Origin: Bacteroidota bacterium | GTDB lineage: Bacteria > Bacteroidota > Bacteroidia > Bacteroidales > Lentimicrobiaceae | DNA length: 47,646 nt | Direction of reading: 5' to 3' | NCBI GenBank assembly: GCA_009773515.1 | Contig: WSXX01000033.1 | Coordinates: 1-47,646, forward strand | Part shown: positions 18,407 through 27,440 of the stretch, piece by piece | How positions within the stretch are numbered: the first letter of the stretch is position 1 | Layout: each line of letters starts with the position of its first letter | Notes under the pieces: generated by a model | What the model was told of the DNA's origin: nothing | Seen by the model: the letters and a program-made list of their open reading frames with translations, nothing else | Databases searched by the model: none | Program-made: the position numbers and the translations under genes

Positions 18407-20779
18407 ATGGAAGATTCAGCAGTCAACGCTTCTTCATCAAAAAACGAACTAATGCAATACAATCCCCTCTCAAAAGTTGAAAAAGCATTTGCCCGTATTT
18501 CGGGAATTGAAAGCACCTCAACACTAACTCCTTATATAATTACTGAAGACTTCCCGAAACTCGGATTGCTTACTTCGCTGCGGTTTCTTGAGTGGGTTTC
18601 AGAAAATCCTGAAGGCGTAATCAGTCTGCCCACTGGCAAAACTCCTGAGTATTTTATCAAGTACACTCATTTTCTTCTGGAAAACTGGGAAAAACCGGAA
18701 ACAAAAATTCTTCTGGAAAAATACGGACTTGCCGGATTACCAAAGCCGGATTTGAGCGGATTACATTTTGTGCAGATTGATGAATTTTATCCGATCTCCC
18801 CACTTCAGCACAACTCGTTTTTCAACTACGTTTCGGAGTATTACATCAAGGGATTTGGTCTTGATCCCGCAAAGGCGCTGCTGATCAATTCCGATGAGAT
18901 TGAGCTTTGTCAGGGAAAAACTTATCAGGAAATATTTCCGGATTACATAATTGACCTCTCGTTGCGTTACCGCGAAGCAAAAACCGAAGCAGAAGAGCTG
19001 AAAAAAGCATCCATATTCATGATTGATCAATGGTGTTCGGAGTATGAGCAAAAAATCAGGGAAAAAGGCGGAATTGGTTTCTTCCTCGGAGGAATAGGCC
19101 CCGATGGGCATATTGCTTTTAATACCCGGGGATCGGATTTATATTCAACCACACGGCTCACTCAAACCAATTTTGAAACCCAGGCAGTGGCAGCAGGTGA
19201 CCTTGGCGGGATAGAAATTTCACGAAACCGTCTGGTTATCACCATCGGTCTGGGAAGCATAACTTACAATCATGATGCAGTGGCCATTATTTTTGCCGCT
19301 GGTGAAGCAAAGGCGGAAATTGTAAAAGCTTCGCTTGAAAATGAAATGAATACAGTGTATCCGGCAACGGTTCTCCAGCGGCTCAGAAATGCCAGATTTT
19401 ACCTCACATCAGGTGCTGCCTGCCGCCTGAACGACTCCGTTGAGCGTTTTTACAAAACCGGAAAATGGACCCACGAAAAAACCGAGAGAGCCATCATAGA
19501 TTTATGCACCAAACTCAATAAATACGGGCATCACCTTACTCAGGAGGATCTTGAAAATGACCCTTGGTGCAGGCTGATTCCGGGGGTTGATCTGAGTTCT
19601 GTTGCCACGGTGGTTGAATCGGTGAAATCGAAAATAGTAAAAGGCATTGAGCGGGATGATAACCAGGTAATTTATCACACCGGCCCACACCACGACGATA
19701 TTATGCTTGGCATTATGCCCTATACCAACCGTCAGATGCGCTCGCTCACCAATGATGTACATTATGCGGTTATGACATCGGGATTTACCGCTGTAACCAA
19801 TCATTTTTTAATCAGTGTGCTTGACGATACACTGGAAATGATGGAAAGGGATGAAATCCAGATGATCTTTTATCCAGATTTTTTCAAGGAAGGTTATGCT
19901 TACAAATGGGATAAAGATGTATATCATTTTCTGGACAATGTAGCCCGGCACAACGATTACGAGAAGCGCCGCGGCTTGTGTCACCGTTTGGTAAGGTCAG
20001 CAGTGGAAATATGGAAAGTTGCCGATCGGTTTGAACTGAAAAAGGTGCTCACGCAGATAAACAAAATGTTGCGTGAAAGTTATGACGGAAGTAAAAATCC
20101 GCCGGAGATTCAAACGCTTAAAGGAATGCTCCGTGAGTTTGAAGAGGAGCTGGTTTGGGCATATTATGGAGTGCAGGTAAAAAATGTGCATCATTTAAGG
20201 CTTGGTTTTTACAAAGGTGAAATATTTACAGAAAACCCTGAAAAAGATCGCGATATGCTTCCGATTCTGGAACAGTTCAGATCAATCAGACCCGGAATTA
20301 TCAGTCTGGCCCTCGACCCTGAAGGCAGCGGCCCCGACACGCATTATAAAGTATTGCAGGCAATAGCAGGTGCTGTAAAAGAATGGAGCCGCGAAACGGA
20401 TTTGTCGGGACTCAGAATACTTGGTTACCGCAACGTGTGGTACAAATTCCATCCTGCAGAAGCAGATATGATTGTCCCGGTTTCGCTCAACTCGCTGGCG
20501 GTACTCGAAAAATCTTTTGCCGAAAGTTATCTGAGTCAGGTAAATGCCTCATTCCCAAGCTTTGAGTACGATGGACCGTTCAGTGCACTTACCCGCAAAA
20601 CATGGGTAAAACAGCTCAAACAGATTCAGCTGCTGCTCGGGAAAAACTATTTCTACGAAAATGAAAAAGCGCTGCTCAGAGCTACACATGGGCTGGTTTA
20701 TATCAGGGAGATGAATGTTGAGCAGTTTGTGGCTATCGCCGATGAGTTAAAGAAGTTGTCGGAAGGAACTCCGGTTTAG
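18407..20779 (+). CDS. Glucosamine-6-phosphate deaminase-like (NagB) / PIG-L-like fusion protein
   Basis: A 790-residue cytoplasmic protein. Residues about 40-370 are NagB/SIS-like: VQIDEFYPI (Asp125, like the general base of E. coli NagB) and GGIGPDGHIAFN (Asp233, His235). The position of E. coli Glu148 is Thr240 here. Residues about 400-790 resemble a PIG-L/LmbE deacetylase. The usual AHPDDE motif reads PHHDDI (427-432), keeping His428, Asp430 and Asp431 and losing the Pro and Glu. Bacteroidota commonly fuse these two domains, usually at about 640-660 residues, so this one is longer. A role in amino-sugar catabolism fits the locus, since GlcNAc is the core of N-glycans. The altered residues leave open a changed substrate. 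A second Met at 18452 is an alternative start. Confidence 0.82.
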   Translation: MEDSAVNASSSKNELMQYNPLSKVEKAFARISGIESTSTLTPYIITEDFPKLGLLTSLRFLEWVSENPEGVISLPTGKTPEYFIKYTHFLLENWEKPETKILLEKYGLAGLPKPDLSGLHFVQIDEFYPISPLQHNSFFNYVSEYYIKGFGLDPAKALLINSDEIELCQGKTYQEIFPDYIIDLSLRYREAKTEAEELKKASIFMIDQWCSEYEQKIREKGGIGFFLGGIGPDGHIAFNTRGSDLYSTTRLTQTNFETQAVAAGDLGGIEISRNRLVITIGLGSITYNHDAVAIIFAAGEAKAEIVKASLENEMNTVYPATVLQRLRNARFYLTSGAACRLNDSVERFYKTGKWTHEKTERAIIDLCTKLNKYGHHLTQEDLENDPWCRLIPGVDLSSVATVVESVKSKIVKGIERDDNQVIYHTGPHHDDIMLGIMPYTNRQMRSLTNDVHYAVMTSGFTAVTNHFLISVLDDTLEMMERDEIQMIFYPDFFKEGYAYKWDKDVYHFLDNVARHNDYEKRRGLCHRLVRSAVEIWKVADRFELKKVLTQINKMLRESYDGSKNPPEIQTLKGMLREFEEELVWAYYGVQVKNVHHLRLGFYKGEIFTENPEKDRDMLPILEQFRSIRPGIISLALDPEGSGPDTHYKVLQAIAGAVKEWSRETDLSGLRILGYRNVWYKFHPAEADMIVPVSLNSLAVLEKSFAESYLSQVNASFPSFEYDGPFSALTRKTWVKQLKQIQLLLGKNYFYENEKALLRATHGLVYIREMNVEQFVAIADELKKLSEGTPV

Positions 20780-20800
20780 CAGCTGAAAATCAGTCCGTTT

Positions 20801-21478
20801 TCAAACTTCTTTATACCAGATGCCTTCGTGATTTTCGCTCTTTTGCAGCGGGTGGATATAATCTTTCAGCAATGCTTCAACTTTTTGTGCAATGCCCGAA
20901 ACAAAATCGCCGGGTTCAAGCAGAAGTGAGGTTTTATCATCATCATCGGCAAGCATCTTTACGGCTTTTCTGATTTTTCCGGCGGCAAGTTCAAAACTTT
21001 CGCGCGTCATTTCGTACTTTTGGTTCTCTACATTCTCCTGCCCTTCGCACAATCGGTAACCCAATTGGGTATTGTATCTGATTGCATTGGAATTGCTTCG
21101 CAGAATGTGTGCAAACTGTTTGTTCCAGTTCAGGAAGTAGAAAGTAGTTTCAATTCCGGCAACCGAAACAAGATAGGGTACAAAAGTGGCATAAAACTCA
21201 GTGCGTCCAAGAAAAAGTCCCGATTCTGAAGTACGATTTTCCCAATCCACATTCTTATCATTCAGTAGTCCGATTTTTTCACCTTTGTAATAAATCATCA
21301 GATAATTATTCTCCAGATTATCAATGGAATTAAACCAGGTAAGCTGTTGCTCAGACGAAATGATTTCGCGGAATTCCATGTTCAGTCGCACAGGATCGGA
21401 GTTGCGCCATTTTCGCACAAGTTCAATATCTTCCTGTTTCAGTCGTTCAAGTGTGATGCCGTATTTAAAGAGTTTCAT
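20801..21478 (-). CDS. GNAT family N-acetyltransferase with C-terminal extension
   Basis: A 225-residue protein. Residues 1-150 follow the GNAT pattern seen in sugar or antibiotic N-acetyltransferases such as PseH: ITLERLKQEDIELVRKWRNS at the start, then IYYKGEKIGLLNDKNVDWEN, and the acetyl-CoA-binding helix region HILRSNSNAIRYNTQLGYRL. The last 70 residues (about 155-225) are a charged extension that I do not recognise. The gene is convergent with the NagB-like gene, leaving 21 bp between them, and is transcribed alone. The substrate is unknown. A sugar-nucleotide or amino-sugar acceptor is possible but unsupported. Confidence 0.8.
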   Translation of the reverse strand: MKLFKYGITLERLKQEDIELVRKWRNSDPVRLNMEFREIISSEQQLTWFNSIDNLENNYLMIYYKGEKIGLLNDKNVDWENRTSESGLFLGRTEFYATFVPYLVSVAGIETTFYFLNWNKQFAHILRSNSNAIRYNTQLGYRLCEGQENVENQKYEMTRESFELAAGKIRKAVKMLADDDDKTSLLLEPGDFVSGIAQKVEALLKDYIHPLQKSENHEGIWYKEV

Positions 21479-21504
21479 TTATCGAGAATTTATGTCCCTG
21501 AAAA

Positions 21505-21533
21505 CAAAAATACAAAGAACGGAGCAGAACAAA
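21505..21533 (-). promoter_or_regulatory. Promoter of the GNAT gene
   Basis: On the minus strand TTTG (21533-21530), a 17-bp spacer and TATTTTTG (21512-21505) form a -33/-7 pair, with the -7 box ending 26 bp upstream of the ATG at 21478. Confidence 0.55.
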
Positions 21534-21572
21534 CTCCGTACGGGTGATATAATTAAAAATTCTATCCGGGCA

Positions 21573-21893
21573 GGATTTATTCGCCCCCTTCGGGGACGCC
21601 GTTTCCTCTTCCCATCCACCACCGTGGGTTCCACTACGTTACACCCACGGTTATTTGAAATTTGCCCCCTTCGGGGACAGTGAAGAGCGCCGAAGGTGCT
21701 CAATAACAATAACCGTGGGTGGAGCTCTTCGCGAAACCTAAGGTGAGAAAGGATAAAAGTAACCGCTGCCCCAAAGGAAAGCACAGTGAAGAGCGCCGAA
21801 GGTGTTCAATAACAATAACCGTGGGTGAAGCTCTTCGCGGAACCCATGGCTACGAATGATACGAGTAACTGCAGCCCTGAAAGGGTTGAACTG
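21573..21893. repeat. Composite palindromic repeat, block 1
   Basis: A head segment carries two GCCCCCTTCGGGGAC mini-hairpins, each a possible C(UUCG)G tetraloop, around the palindrome at 21622-21650 (CCGTGGGT...ACCCACGG). Two tail units follow, each opening AGAGCGCCGAAGGTG and containing CAATAACAATAACCGTG. The first tail has lost its right arm; the second ends with AACCCATGGCTA. The block ends in a GCCCTGAAAGGG hairpin. It is non-coding. Confidence 0.85.
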
Positions 21894-21938
21894 CTCAACA
21901 TTTGTTGAAACTTTTGCGGAACTCACGATAAGAAAGGG

Positions 21939-22259
21939 AATTTATTCGCCCCCTTCGGGGACGCAGTTCCTATTTTCATCCGCCAACCGTGGGTTCCACT
22001 GCGCTGCACCCACGGTTATTTGAAATTTGCCCCCTTCGGGGACAGGTCAGAGCGCCGAAGGTGCTCAATAACAATAACCGTGGTAGAGTTCTTTGCGAAA
22101 CCTAAGGTGAGAAAGGATAAAAGTAACCGCTGCCCCAAAGGAAAGCACAGTGCAGAGCGCCGAAGGTGCTCAATAACAATAACCGTGGGTGGAGCTCTTC
22201 GCGGAACCCACGGTAAAGAGGTAGCAAAGTAACTGCAGCCCCGACAGGGGTTGAATCAG
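21939..22259. repeat. Composite palindromic repeat, block 2
   Basis: The same head and two-tail organisation as block 1, in the same orientation, downstream of the Y1 transposase gene. The first tail is decayed (CCGTGGTAGAG). The second carries the CCGTGGGT/ACCCACGG arms. The block closes with a CCCCGACAGGGG hairpin. Confidence 0.85.
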
Positions 22260-22267
22260 ATTTTATA

Positions 22268-22714
22268 CTAAGGAAAAAACCGCTCGTCAATTTCTATTCC
22301 CATCTCCTTTAATAATCGGCGATATTCTTCTATAAAACTTTCTTTTTTATGGTGCTCTCGTTGATTTTCGATATAATTAGAAATCATATTTTTATCCCGA
22401 AAGGCATAAGTTAAAGCTCCATATCCATCTGCCCATCCTTTGAACTTCGGAAAACCAGAGTGCTTTTTTAACCATAAAGAACTTGCAGTTTTAATATCCC
22501 TCATATAATCAGCTAAGGCTACTTTCGTATTCAAATCCGACAAAAAATGCAGGTGATCTTCTGTACCGTTAATCTGATAAAGAAAACAGTTTTTGTTGTT
22601 TATGATACCCGCAATGTAGGCATAAAGCTCATCAGAGTGATCAAGATTCAAGGTGTCTTTTGTATCTTTCGTATGGAAGATAATATGATAGAGAATTTGT
22701 TTGTAACTTGACAT
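22268..22714 (-). CDS. IS200-like / RAYT Y1 (HUH) transposase
   Basis: A 148-residue protein from the ATG at 22714, which gives MSSYKQILYHIIFHTKDTKD; the frame extends 28 codons upstream into the repeat and I reject that part. The HUH motif His54-Leu55-His56 (in GTEDHLHFL) and the catalytic Tyr114 (in ISNYIENQREHHKK) are both present, and the length matches complete Y1 transposases. It is probably active, or recently so. Enzymes of this family make single-strand cuts at hairpin ends. No tnpB/IscB partner is present. It lies between blocks of palindromic repeats that it probably recognises, as in REP-associated tyrosine transposases. Confidence 0.9.
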   Translation of the reverse strand: MSSYKQILYHIIFHTKDTKDTLNLDHSDELYAYIAGIINNKNCFLYQINGTEDHLHFLSDLNTKVALADYMRDIKTASSLWLKKHSGFPKFKGWADGYGALTYAFRDKNMISNYIENQREHHKKESFIEEYRRLLKEMGIEIDERFFP

Positions 22715-22760
22715 ATAATAAGGGATTAGGTGAATTGTTATTACAAAGATAATTACATTT

Positions 22761-22973
22761 CTATTCACCCCCTTCGGGGACGCAATTCCTATTTTCATCT
22801 GCTAACCGTGGGTTCCACTGCGTTACACCCACGGTTATTTGAAATTTGCCCCCTTCGGGGACAGTGAAGAGCGCCGAAGGTGCTCAATAACAATAACCGT
22901 GGGTGCAGCTCTTCGCGGAACCCACGGTTAGGAGGCTGCAAAGTACCACCAGGCCCGACAGGGGTTGAACCAG
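22761..22973. repeat. Composite palindromic repeat, block 3
   Basis: A head plus a single tail, immediately upstream of the transposase start. Both CCGTGGGT/ACCCACGG palindromes are intact. It ends with a CCCGACAGGGG hairpin. It is the shortest block and may represent the basic unit. Confidence 0.85.
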
Positions 22974-22980
22974 AGATGGA

Positions 22981-23406
22981 TATATATTCGCCCCCTTCGG
23001 GGACGCAGTTTCCTCTTCCCATCCACCACCGTGGGTTCCACTGCGTTACACCCACGGTTATTTGAAATTTGCCCCCTTTGGGGACAGTGAAGAGCGCCGA
23101 AGGTGCTCAATAACAATAACCGTGGGTGAAGCTCTTCGCGGAACCCACGGTTAGGAAGGATAAAAGTAGTCGCTGCCCCAAAGGGAAGCACAGGTCAGAG
23201 CGCCGAAGGTGCTCAATAACAATAACCGTGGGTAGAGTTCTTTGCGAAACCTAAGGTGAGAAAGGATAAAAGTAACCGCTGCCCCAAAGGAAAGCACAGT
23301 GCTGAGCGCCGAAGGTGCTCAATAACAATAACCGTGGGTGAAGCTCTTCGCGGAACCCACGGTTACGAATGATACGAGTAACTGCAGCCCTGAAAGGGTT
23401 GAACTG
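22981..23406. repeat. Composite palindromic repeat, block 4
   Basis: A head and three tails, the longest of the four blocks. The middle tail shares the same decay (GTAGAGTTCTTTGCGAAACC) seen in block 2, so it was copied as a unit. It ends about 115 bp before the sufB promoter. Confidence 0.85.
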
Positions 23407-23521
23407 TAAAAACTATTCCATTGCACATTTGTTATGCATAAAGTGATAGTTATGGCAGAGAAATCCGGAATGATTTAAGTATTTTAAGACCTGAATCACA
23501 TCTCAGTTATGGCAAAATCAG

Positions 23522-23529
23522 TATCTTTG
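23522..23529 (+). promoter_or_regulatory. -7 box of the suf operon promoter
   Basis: TATCTTTG is an exact TAnnTTTG match, 52 bp upstream of the sufB ATG at 23582. There is no clear -33 TTG at the usual distance, which may mean that an activator is needed. Confidence 0.55.
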
Positions 23530-23581
23530 CCAGCTATCTTAATTTAATCTAATTAAGTACTCAAATAAGACAACAAGGGAA

Positions 23582-25030
23582 ATGGAAAAAGACCCTAACA
23601 ATATACTTGACGAAGTAACGCAGGGCGAATACAAGTATGGCTTTTACTCTGATATTGAGATGGAAACAGCTCCTATGGGCTTGTCGGAAGACACCATCCG
23701 TTACATCTCAGCAAAGAAGAATGAGCCAGACTGGCTGTTACAATATCGCCTCGATGCATACCAAAAATGGCTGAGTATGACTGAGCCAACATGGGCACAT
23801 ATTCATCATCCGCCCATCAATTATCAGGAGATTATCTTCTACGCTGCGCCAAAAAAGAAAAAGGAGTATTCAAGCATCGATGAAATTGATCCTGAGTTGA
23901 TTGAAACTTTCAACAAACTTGGAATTTCTCTGGAAGAGCAAAAAAGGCTTACCGGAGTTGCTGTGGATGCAGTTATCGATTCTGTTTCGGTAAAAACAAC
24001 ATTCTCCGAAACGCTTGAAAAACAAGGCATTATCTTCTGCTCTTTCAGCGAGGCCGTGCAGAAAGTCCCTGATCTGGTAAAGCAATATCTTGGCACCGTA
24101 GTTCCTACACACGATAATTTTTATGCTGCACTTAATTCTGCGGTTTTCAGCGATGGCTCTTTTTGTTATATCCCAAAAGGAGTGCGCTGCCCGATAGAAT
24201 TATCTACGTATTTCCGCATTAATGCAGCCAATACCGGGCAGTTTGAGCGCACACTCATTATTGGTGACGAAGGCAGTTACGTGAGCTATATGGAAGGCTG
24301 TACCGCTCCGATGCGCGACGAAAACCAGCTTCACGCGGCCATTGTCGAAATTATTGCACTCAAAGATGCCGAAGTAAAGTATTCAACCGTGCAGAACTGG
24401 TATCCGGGAAATAAAAAAGGCGAAGGTGGCATTTATAACTTTGTTACCAAACGTGGCATCTGCAAGGGAAATAACTCCAAGATATCATGGACACAGGTAG
24501 AAACCGGCTCGGCCATTACCTGGAAATATCCAAGCGTGGTGCTGTTGGGTGACAATTCAGTCGGTGAATTTTACTCGGTTGCAGTTACCAACAACTATCA
24601 GCAGGCCGACACCGGCAGCAAGATGATACACCTTGGCCGCAACACTAAAAGCACAATAATTTCAAAAGGAATTTCAGCAGGCCACAGCAGCAACAGCTAC
24701 CGCGGACTTGTAAAAATGACAAAAAGAGCTGAAAATTCACGCAATTTCTCACAATGCGATTCACTTTTGCTTGGCGATAAATGCGGCGCACATACATTCC
24801 CATACATCAAAACCGAAAACAAAACTTCGATTGTTGAACACGAGGCAACTACTTCAAAAATATCAGACGATCAGCTATTTTACTGCAATCAGCGCGGCAT
24901 AAGTACCGAAAGTGCCATTGGCCTGATTGTTAACGGATACGCCCGCGAAGTGCTGAAACAATTGCCTATGGAGTTTGCTGTGGAAGCACAGAAATTGCTT
25001 TCGATAAGCCTTGAAGGAAGCGTGGGGTAA
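23582..25030 (+). CDS. sufB: Fe-S cluster assembly scaffold SufB
   Basis: A 482-residue protein, the normal length for SufB. It carries the family signatures [48 protein letters not shown]-like [18 protein letters not shown] and, near the C-terminus, [12 protein letters not shown] followed by [16 protein letters not shown], regions that contain the scaffold Cys and Glu residues used in cluster assembly. SufB forms the SufBC2D complex that builds Fe-S clusters in the cytoplasm. It is the first gene of a complete suf operon. The start is the ATG behind an A-rich stretch. Tandem repeats separate it from sufC. Confidence 0.97.
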   Translation: MEKDPNNILDEVTQGEYKYGFYSDIEMETAPMGLSEDTIRYISAKKNEPDWLLQYRLDAYQKWLSMTEPTWAHIHHPPINYQEIIFYAAPKKKKEYSSIDEIDPELIETFNKLGISLEEQKRLTGVAVDAVIDSVSVKTTFSETLEKQGIIFCSFSEAVQKVPDLVKQYLGTVVPTHDNFYAALNSAVFSDGSFCYIPKGVRCPIELSTYFRINAANTGQFERTLIIGDEGSYVSYMEGCTAPMRDENQLHAAIVEIIALKDAEVKYSTVQNWYPGNKKGEGGIYNFVTKRGICKGNNSKISWTQVETGSAITWKYPSVVLLGDNSVGEFYSVAVTNNYQQADTGSKMIHLGRNTKSTIISKGISAGHSSNSYRGLVKMTKRAENSRNFSQCDSLLLGDKCGAHTFPYIKTENKTSIVEHEATTSKISDDQLFYCNQRGISTESAIGLIVNGYAREVLKQLPMEFAVEAQKLLSISLEGSVG

Positions 25031-25038
25031 GTGATTTC

Positions 25039-25094
25039 GGATTGTGGATTTCGGATTGTGGATTTCGGATTGCGAATTTCGGATTGCGGATTTC
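25039..25094. repeat. Tandem repeat, four 14-bp units
   Basis: Four copies of GGATTGTGGATTTC, the last two with G-to-C/A changes, begin 9 bp after the sufB stop. They lie inside the suf operon, between sufB and sufC. Confidence 0.8.
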
Positions 25095-25117
25095 GTTACC
25101 GACAGCTTTCAGGATTG

Positions 25118-25152
25118 GAAATTAGAAATTAGAAATTGGAAATTAGAAATTT
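25118..25152. repeat. Tandem repeat, 7-bp GAAATTA units
   Basis: Five imperfect GAAATTA units are followed by a CT-rich run before the sufC start. This second simple repeat lies in the same sufB-sufC spacer. Confidence 0.7.
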
Positions 25153-25207
25153 CTCTCTCTCCATTTCTTGCTTCTCAAAAAAAAACTAAAACAAACCAAA
25201 CAAAACT

Positions 25208-25957
25208 ATGCTTAGCATTAAAAATTTACGGGTTTCGATTAATGGAAAAGAAATCCTCAGAGGTATAAATCTTGAAGTAAGACCGGGTGAAGTTCATGCA
25301 ATTATGGGCCCGAATGGCACCGGAAAGAGCACTTTGGCTTCGGTTATTGCAGGTCGCGATATATATGACATTACCGAAGGCGAAATCCTTTTCAAAGGAA
25401 AAAACCTTCTTGATATGGCAATAGAAGAGCGTGCCAGTGAAGGTATTTTTCTGGGCTTTCAGTACCCGGTTGAAATTCCCGGAGTCAGCATCACCAACTT
25501 TATGCGCACTGCCGTGAACGAACAGCGCAAATACCGCGGACTTGATCCCATGCCGGCCAACGAATTTCTGGCAAAAATGGAAGAGAAGAAACAATTGCTC
25601 GAAATTCAGGCAAAACTTGCAAACCGTTCGGTAAATGAAGGTTTCTCGGGTGGTGAAAAAAAGAAAAATGAAATTTTTCAAATGGCAATGCTTGAGCCAA
25701 GTCTTGCAATTCTTGATGAAACAGATTCGGGTCTCGACATTGATGCGCTGAAAATTGTGGCTGCCGGGGTTAATAAACTTCGCAAAGCCGACAATGCTTT
25801 TCTGGTGATCACACACTATCAGCGTTTGCTTGAATACATAGTTCCTGATATTGTGCATGTGCTTTACGACGGACGCATTGTACGTTCAGGAGGCAAAGAA
25901 CTTGCCGTTGAACTCGAAGAAAAAGGCTACGAATGGATTAAGGCTGAAATTGCCTGA
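25208..25957 (+). CDS. sufC: Fe-S cluster assembly ATPase SufC
   Basis: A 249-residue ABC-type ATPase without membrane segments. The Walker A GPNGTGKST (34-42, Lys40), the signature FSGGEKKKNE and the Walker B LAILDETDSGLD are all intact. ATP hydrolysis by the SufC dimer drives shape changes of SufB and SufD during cluster assembly. It lies 177 bp after sufB, an unusually long intra-operon gap filled with simple repeats, and 17 bp before sufD. Confidence 0.97.
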   Translation: MLSIKNLRVSINGKEILRGINLEVRPGEVHAIMGPNGTGKSTLASVIAGRDIYDITEGEILFKGKNLLDMAIEERASEGIFLGFQYPVEIPGVSITNFMRTAVNEQRKYRGLDPMPANEFLAKMEEKKQLLEIQAKLANRSVNEGFSGGEKKKNEIFQMAMLEPSLAILDETDSGLDIDALKIVAAGVNKLRKADNAFLVITHYQRLLEYIVPDIVHVLYDGRIVRSGGKELAVELEEKGYEWIKAEIA

Positions 25958-25974
25958 TACTGGAAAAACACATT

Positions 25975-27387
25975 ATGGAAGGAATAACAACCACATACAA
26001 CGTTAAGGATACCCTGCTGAAACTATTCGACGACAATGTCGCACGCATCAGCAGCAATAATCCTGTTGAAATCGCAGAAATGCGGCAAAAAGCCATTGCT
26101 GTTTTTGCACAGAAAGGTTTTCCCAATACAAAACTGGAAAAATGGCGCAATACCGATTTGAGTAAAGTTCTCAACCATGATTTCACTTTTCCGCTGAAAG
26201 CAGATACCCGGAATGTGGACATTGAAAAAATCTTCAGATGCGATGTCCCCGGATTTAATACATACATGGTTGCACAGCTCAACGGATGGTTTATCGACCG
26301 CGGTGAAATCTTATCGCAGGCAGCCAAAGGAGTAGTTGTTTGCAGCCTGGCTGAAGCTTTTACCAAATATCCTGATCTGATTAAAACCCACTTCGGGAAA
26401 TATGCACCTTTTGCCGACAACGCACTTACAGCCTTAAATACTGCATTTGCTCAGGACGGAGTTTTTATCTATGTCCCGGATAATGTTGAAGTTACAGAAA
26501 CCATTCAGATGGTCAACCTCATACATTCAGATGATGGCGTATTCGTTCAGCCGCGCAATCTGGTGATTGTTGGCAAAAACAGCAGTCTTCGTCTGGTGCA
26601 ATGTGATGATTCTGTGGATGATCAGGTTGGATTTATAAATTCGGTAACTGAAGTTGTTCTTGCTGAAAATGGCATTCTTGATCATTACAAACTTCAGAAC
26701 AAGAACGATCGTTCAGCACTGATCAACAGCATATACTTCCACCTTGAAGCCGGCGCTAATCTTTCGACCAACGCCATAAGTCTTAACGGCGGACTTATCC
26801 GCAACGAAGCCAATGTTTTACTAAACGGGCGCGGAGCTCATGCCGATATTCTTGGCGTTTATCTGATGGATCGCAATCAGCATATCGACAATCAGGTATT
26901 TGTTGATCATGCAATGCCCGACTGCACCAGCAACGAAATGTTTAAAGGCATTCTTGATGATCATGCCAGCGGAGTTTTTAACGGACATATTCTGGTGCGG
27001 CAGGATGCACAGCGCACCAATGCTTATCAGAACAACAAAAACATCCTTATTTCCGACAAGGCAGTGATCGACACCAAACCTTTTCTTGAAATCTATGCCG
27101 ATGATGTAAAATGCAGTCACGGCGCCACAGTCGGACAGTTAGACAGCGAAGCAATGTTTTACCTCAGATCAAGAGGCATTGGAATGGAAAATGCCCGAAT
27201 GTTGCTGATGTATGCCTTTGCAGCGGAGATTATAAATAAAATCTCAATTCCACAGCTTCAGCTAAGGATTGATGATCTGGTAAAAAAACGCCTCAGGGGC
27301 GAACTTTCAGTTTGCGACCAATGTGTATTGCACTGTAATTCAAGGGAGCAGAAAGTAGCTTTCGAAATTGATATGAGCAAAATCTGA
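25975..27387 (+). CDS. sufD: Fe-S cluster assembly protein SufD
   Basis: A 470-residue SufB paralogue. The C-terminal beta-helix has the SufD signature DDVKCSHGATVGQLDSEAMFYLRSRGI, with the His of KCSHGAT that helps to bind the nascent cluster. It partners with SufB and SufC in the scaffold complex. The C-terminal segment CDQCVLHCNSREQ has three cysteines and is unusual for SufD, so it may be worth comparing with close relatives. Start at the ATG at 25975, 17 bp after sufC. Confidence 0.95.
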   Translation: MEGITTTYNVKDTLLKLFDDNVARISSNNPVEIAEMRQKAIAVFAQKGFPNTKLEKWRNTDLSKVLNHDFTFPLKADTRNVDIEKIFRCDVPGFNTYMVAQLNGWFIDRGEILSQAAKGVVVCSLAEAFTKYPDLIKTHFGKYAPFADNALTALNTAFAQDGVFIYVPDNVEVTETIQMVNLIHSDDGVFVQPRNLVIVGKNSSLRLVQCDDSVDDQVGFINSVTEVVLAENGILDHYKLQNKNDRSALINSIYFHLEAGANLSTNAISLNGGLIRNEANVLLNGRGAHADILGVYLMDRNQHIDNQVFVDHAMPDCTSNEMFKGILDDHASGVFNGHILVRQDAQRTNAYQNNKNILISDKAVIDTKPFLEIYADDVKCSHGATVGQLDSEAMFYLRSRGIGMENARMLLMYAFAAEIINKISIPQLQLRIDDLVKKRLRGELSVCDQCVLHCNSREQKVAFEIDMSKI

Positions 27388-27440
27388 TTCCGGTTTACTG
27401 AATTAAACCTGCTTTTTGTTGTGATTTAAACTAAAATGAA

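Noticed and set aside
22715-22798. 28-codon N-terminal extension of the Y1 transposase
   Set aside because: It runs into repeat block 3, and the ATG at 22714 matches the normal length of the family.
21479-23191. Proline/arginine-rich open frames in the repeat blocks (for example 21479-21784, 22795-23055, 22928-23191)
   Set aside because: They are the repeat sequence read in different frames. The similar peptides repeat because the DNA repeats, and none has a promoter or a known domain.
21573-23406. Possible CRISPR array
   Set aside because: The repeats are long, composite and palindromic with unequal spacing and no unique spacers; no cas genes are present.
25044-25268. 74-codon open frame between sufB and sufC
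   Set aside because: It reads through the 14-bp tandem repeats and into sufC in another frame, with no plausible protein.
25226-25858. 210-codon open frame opposite sufC
   Set aside because: It is antisense to the conserved SufC coding region, and only codon bias of the real gene keeps it open.
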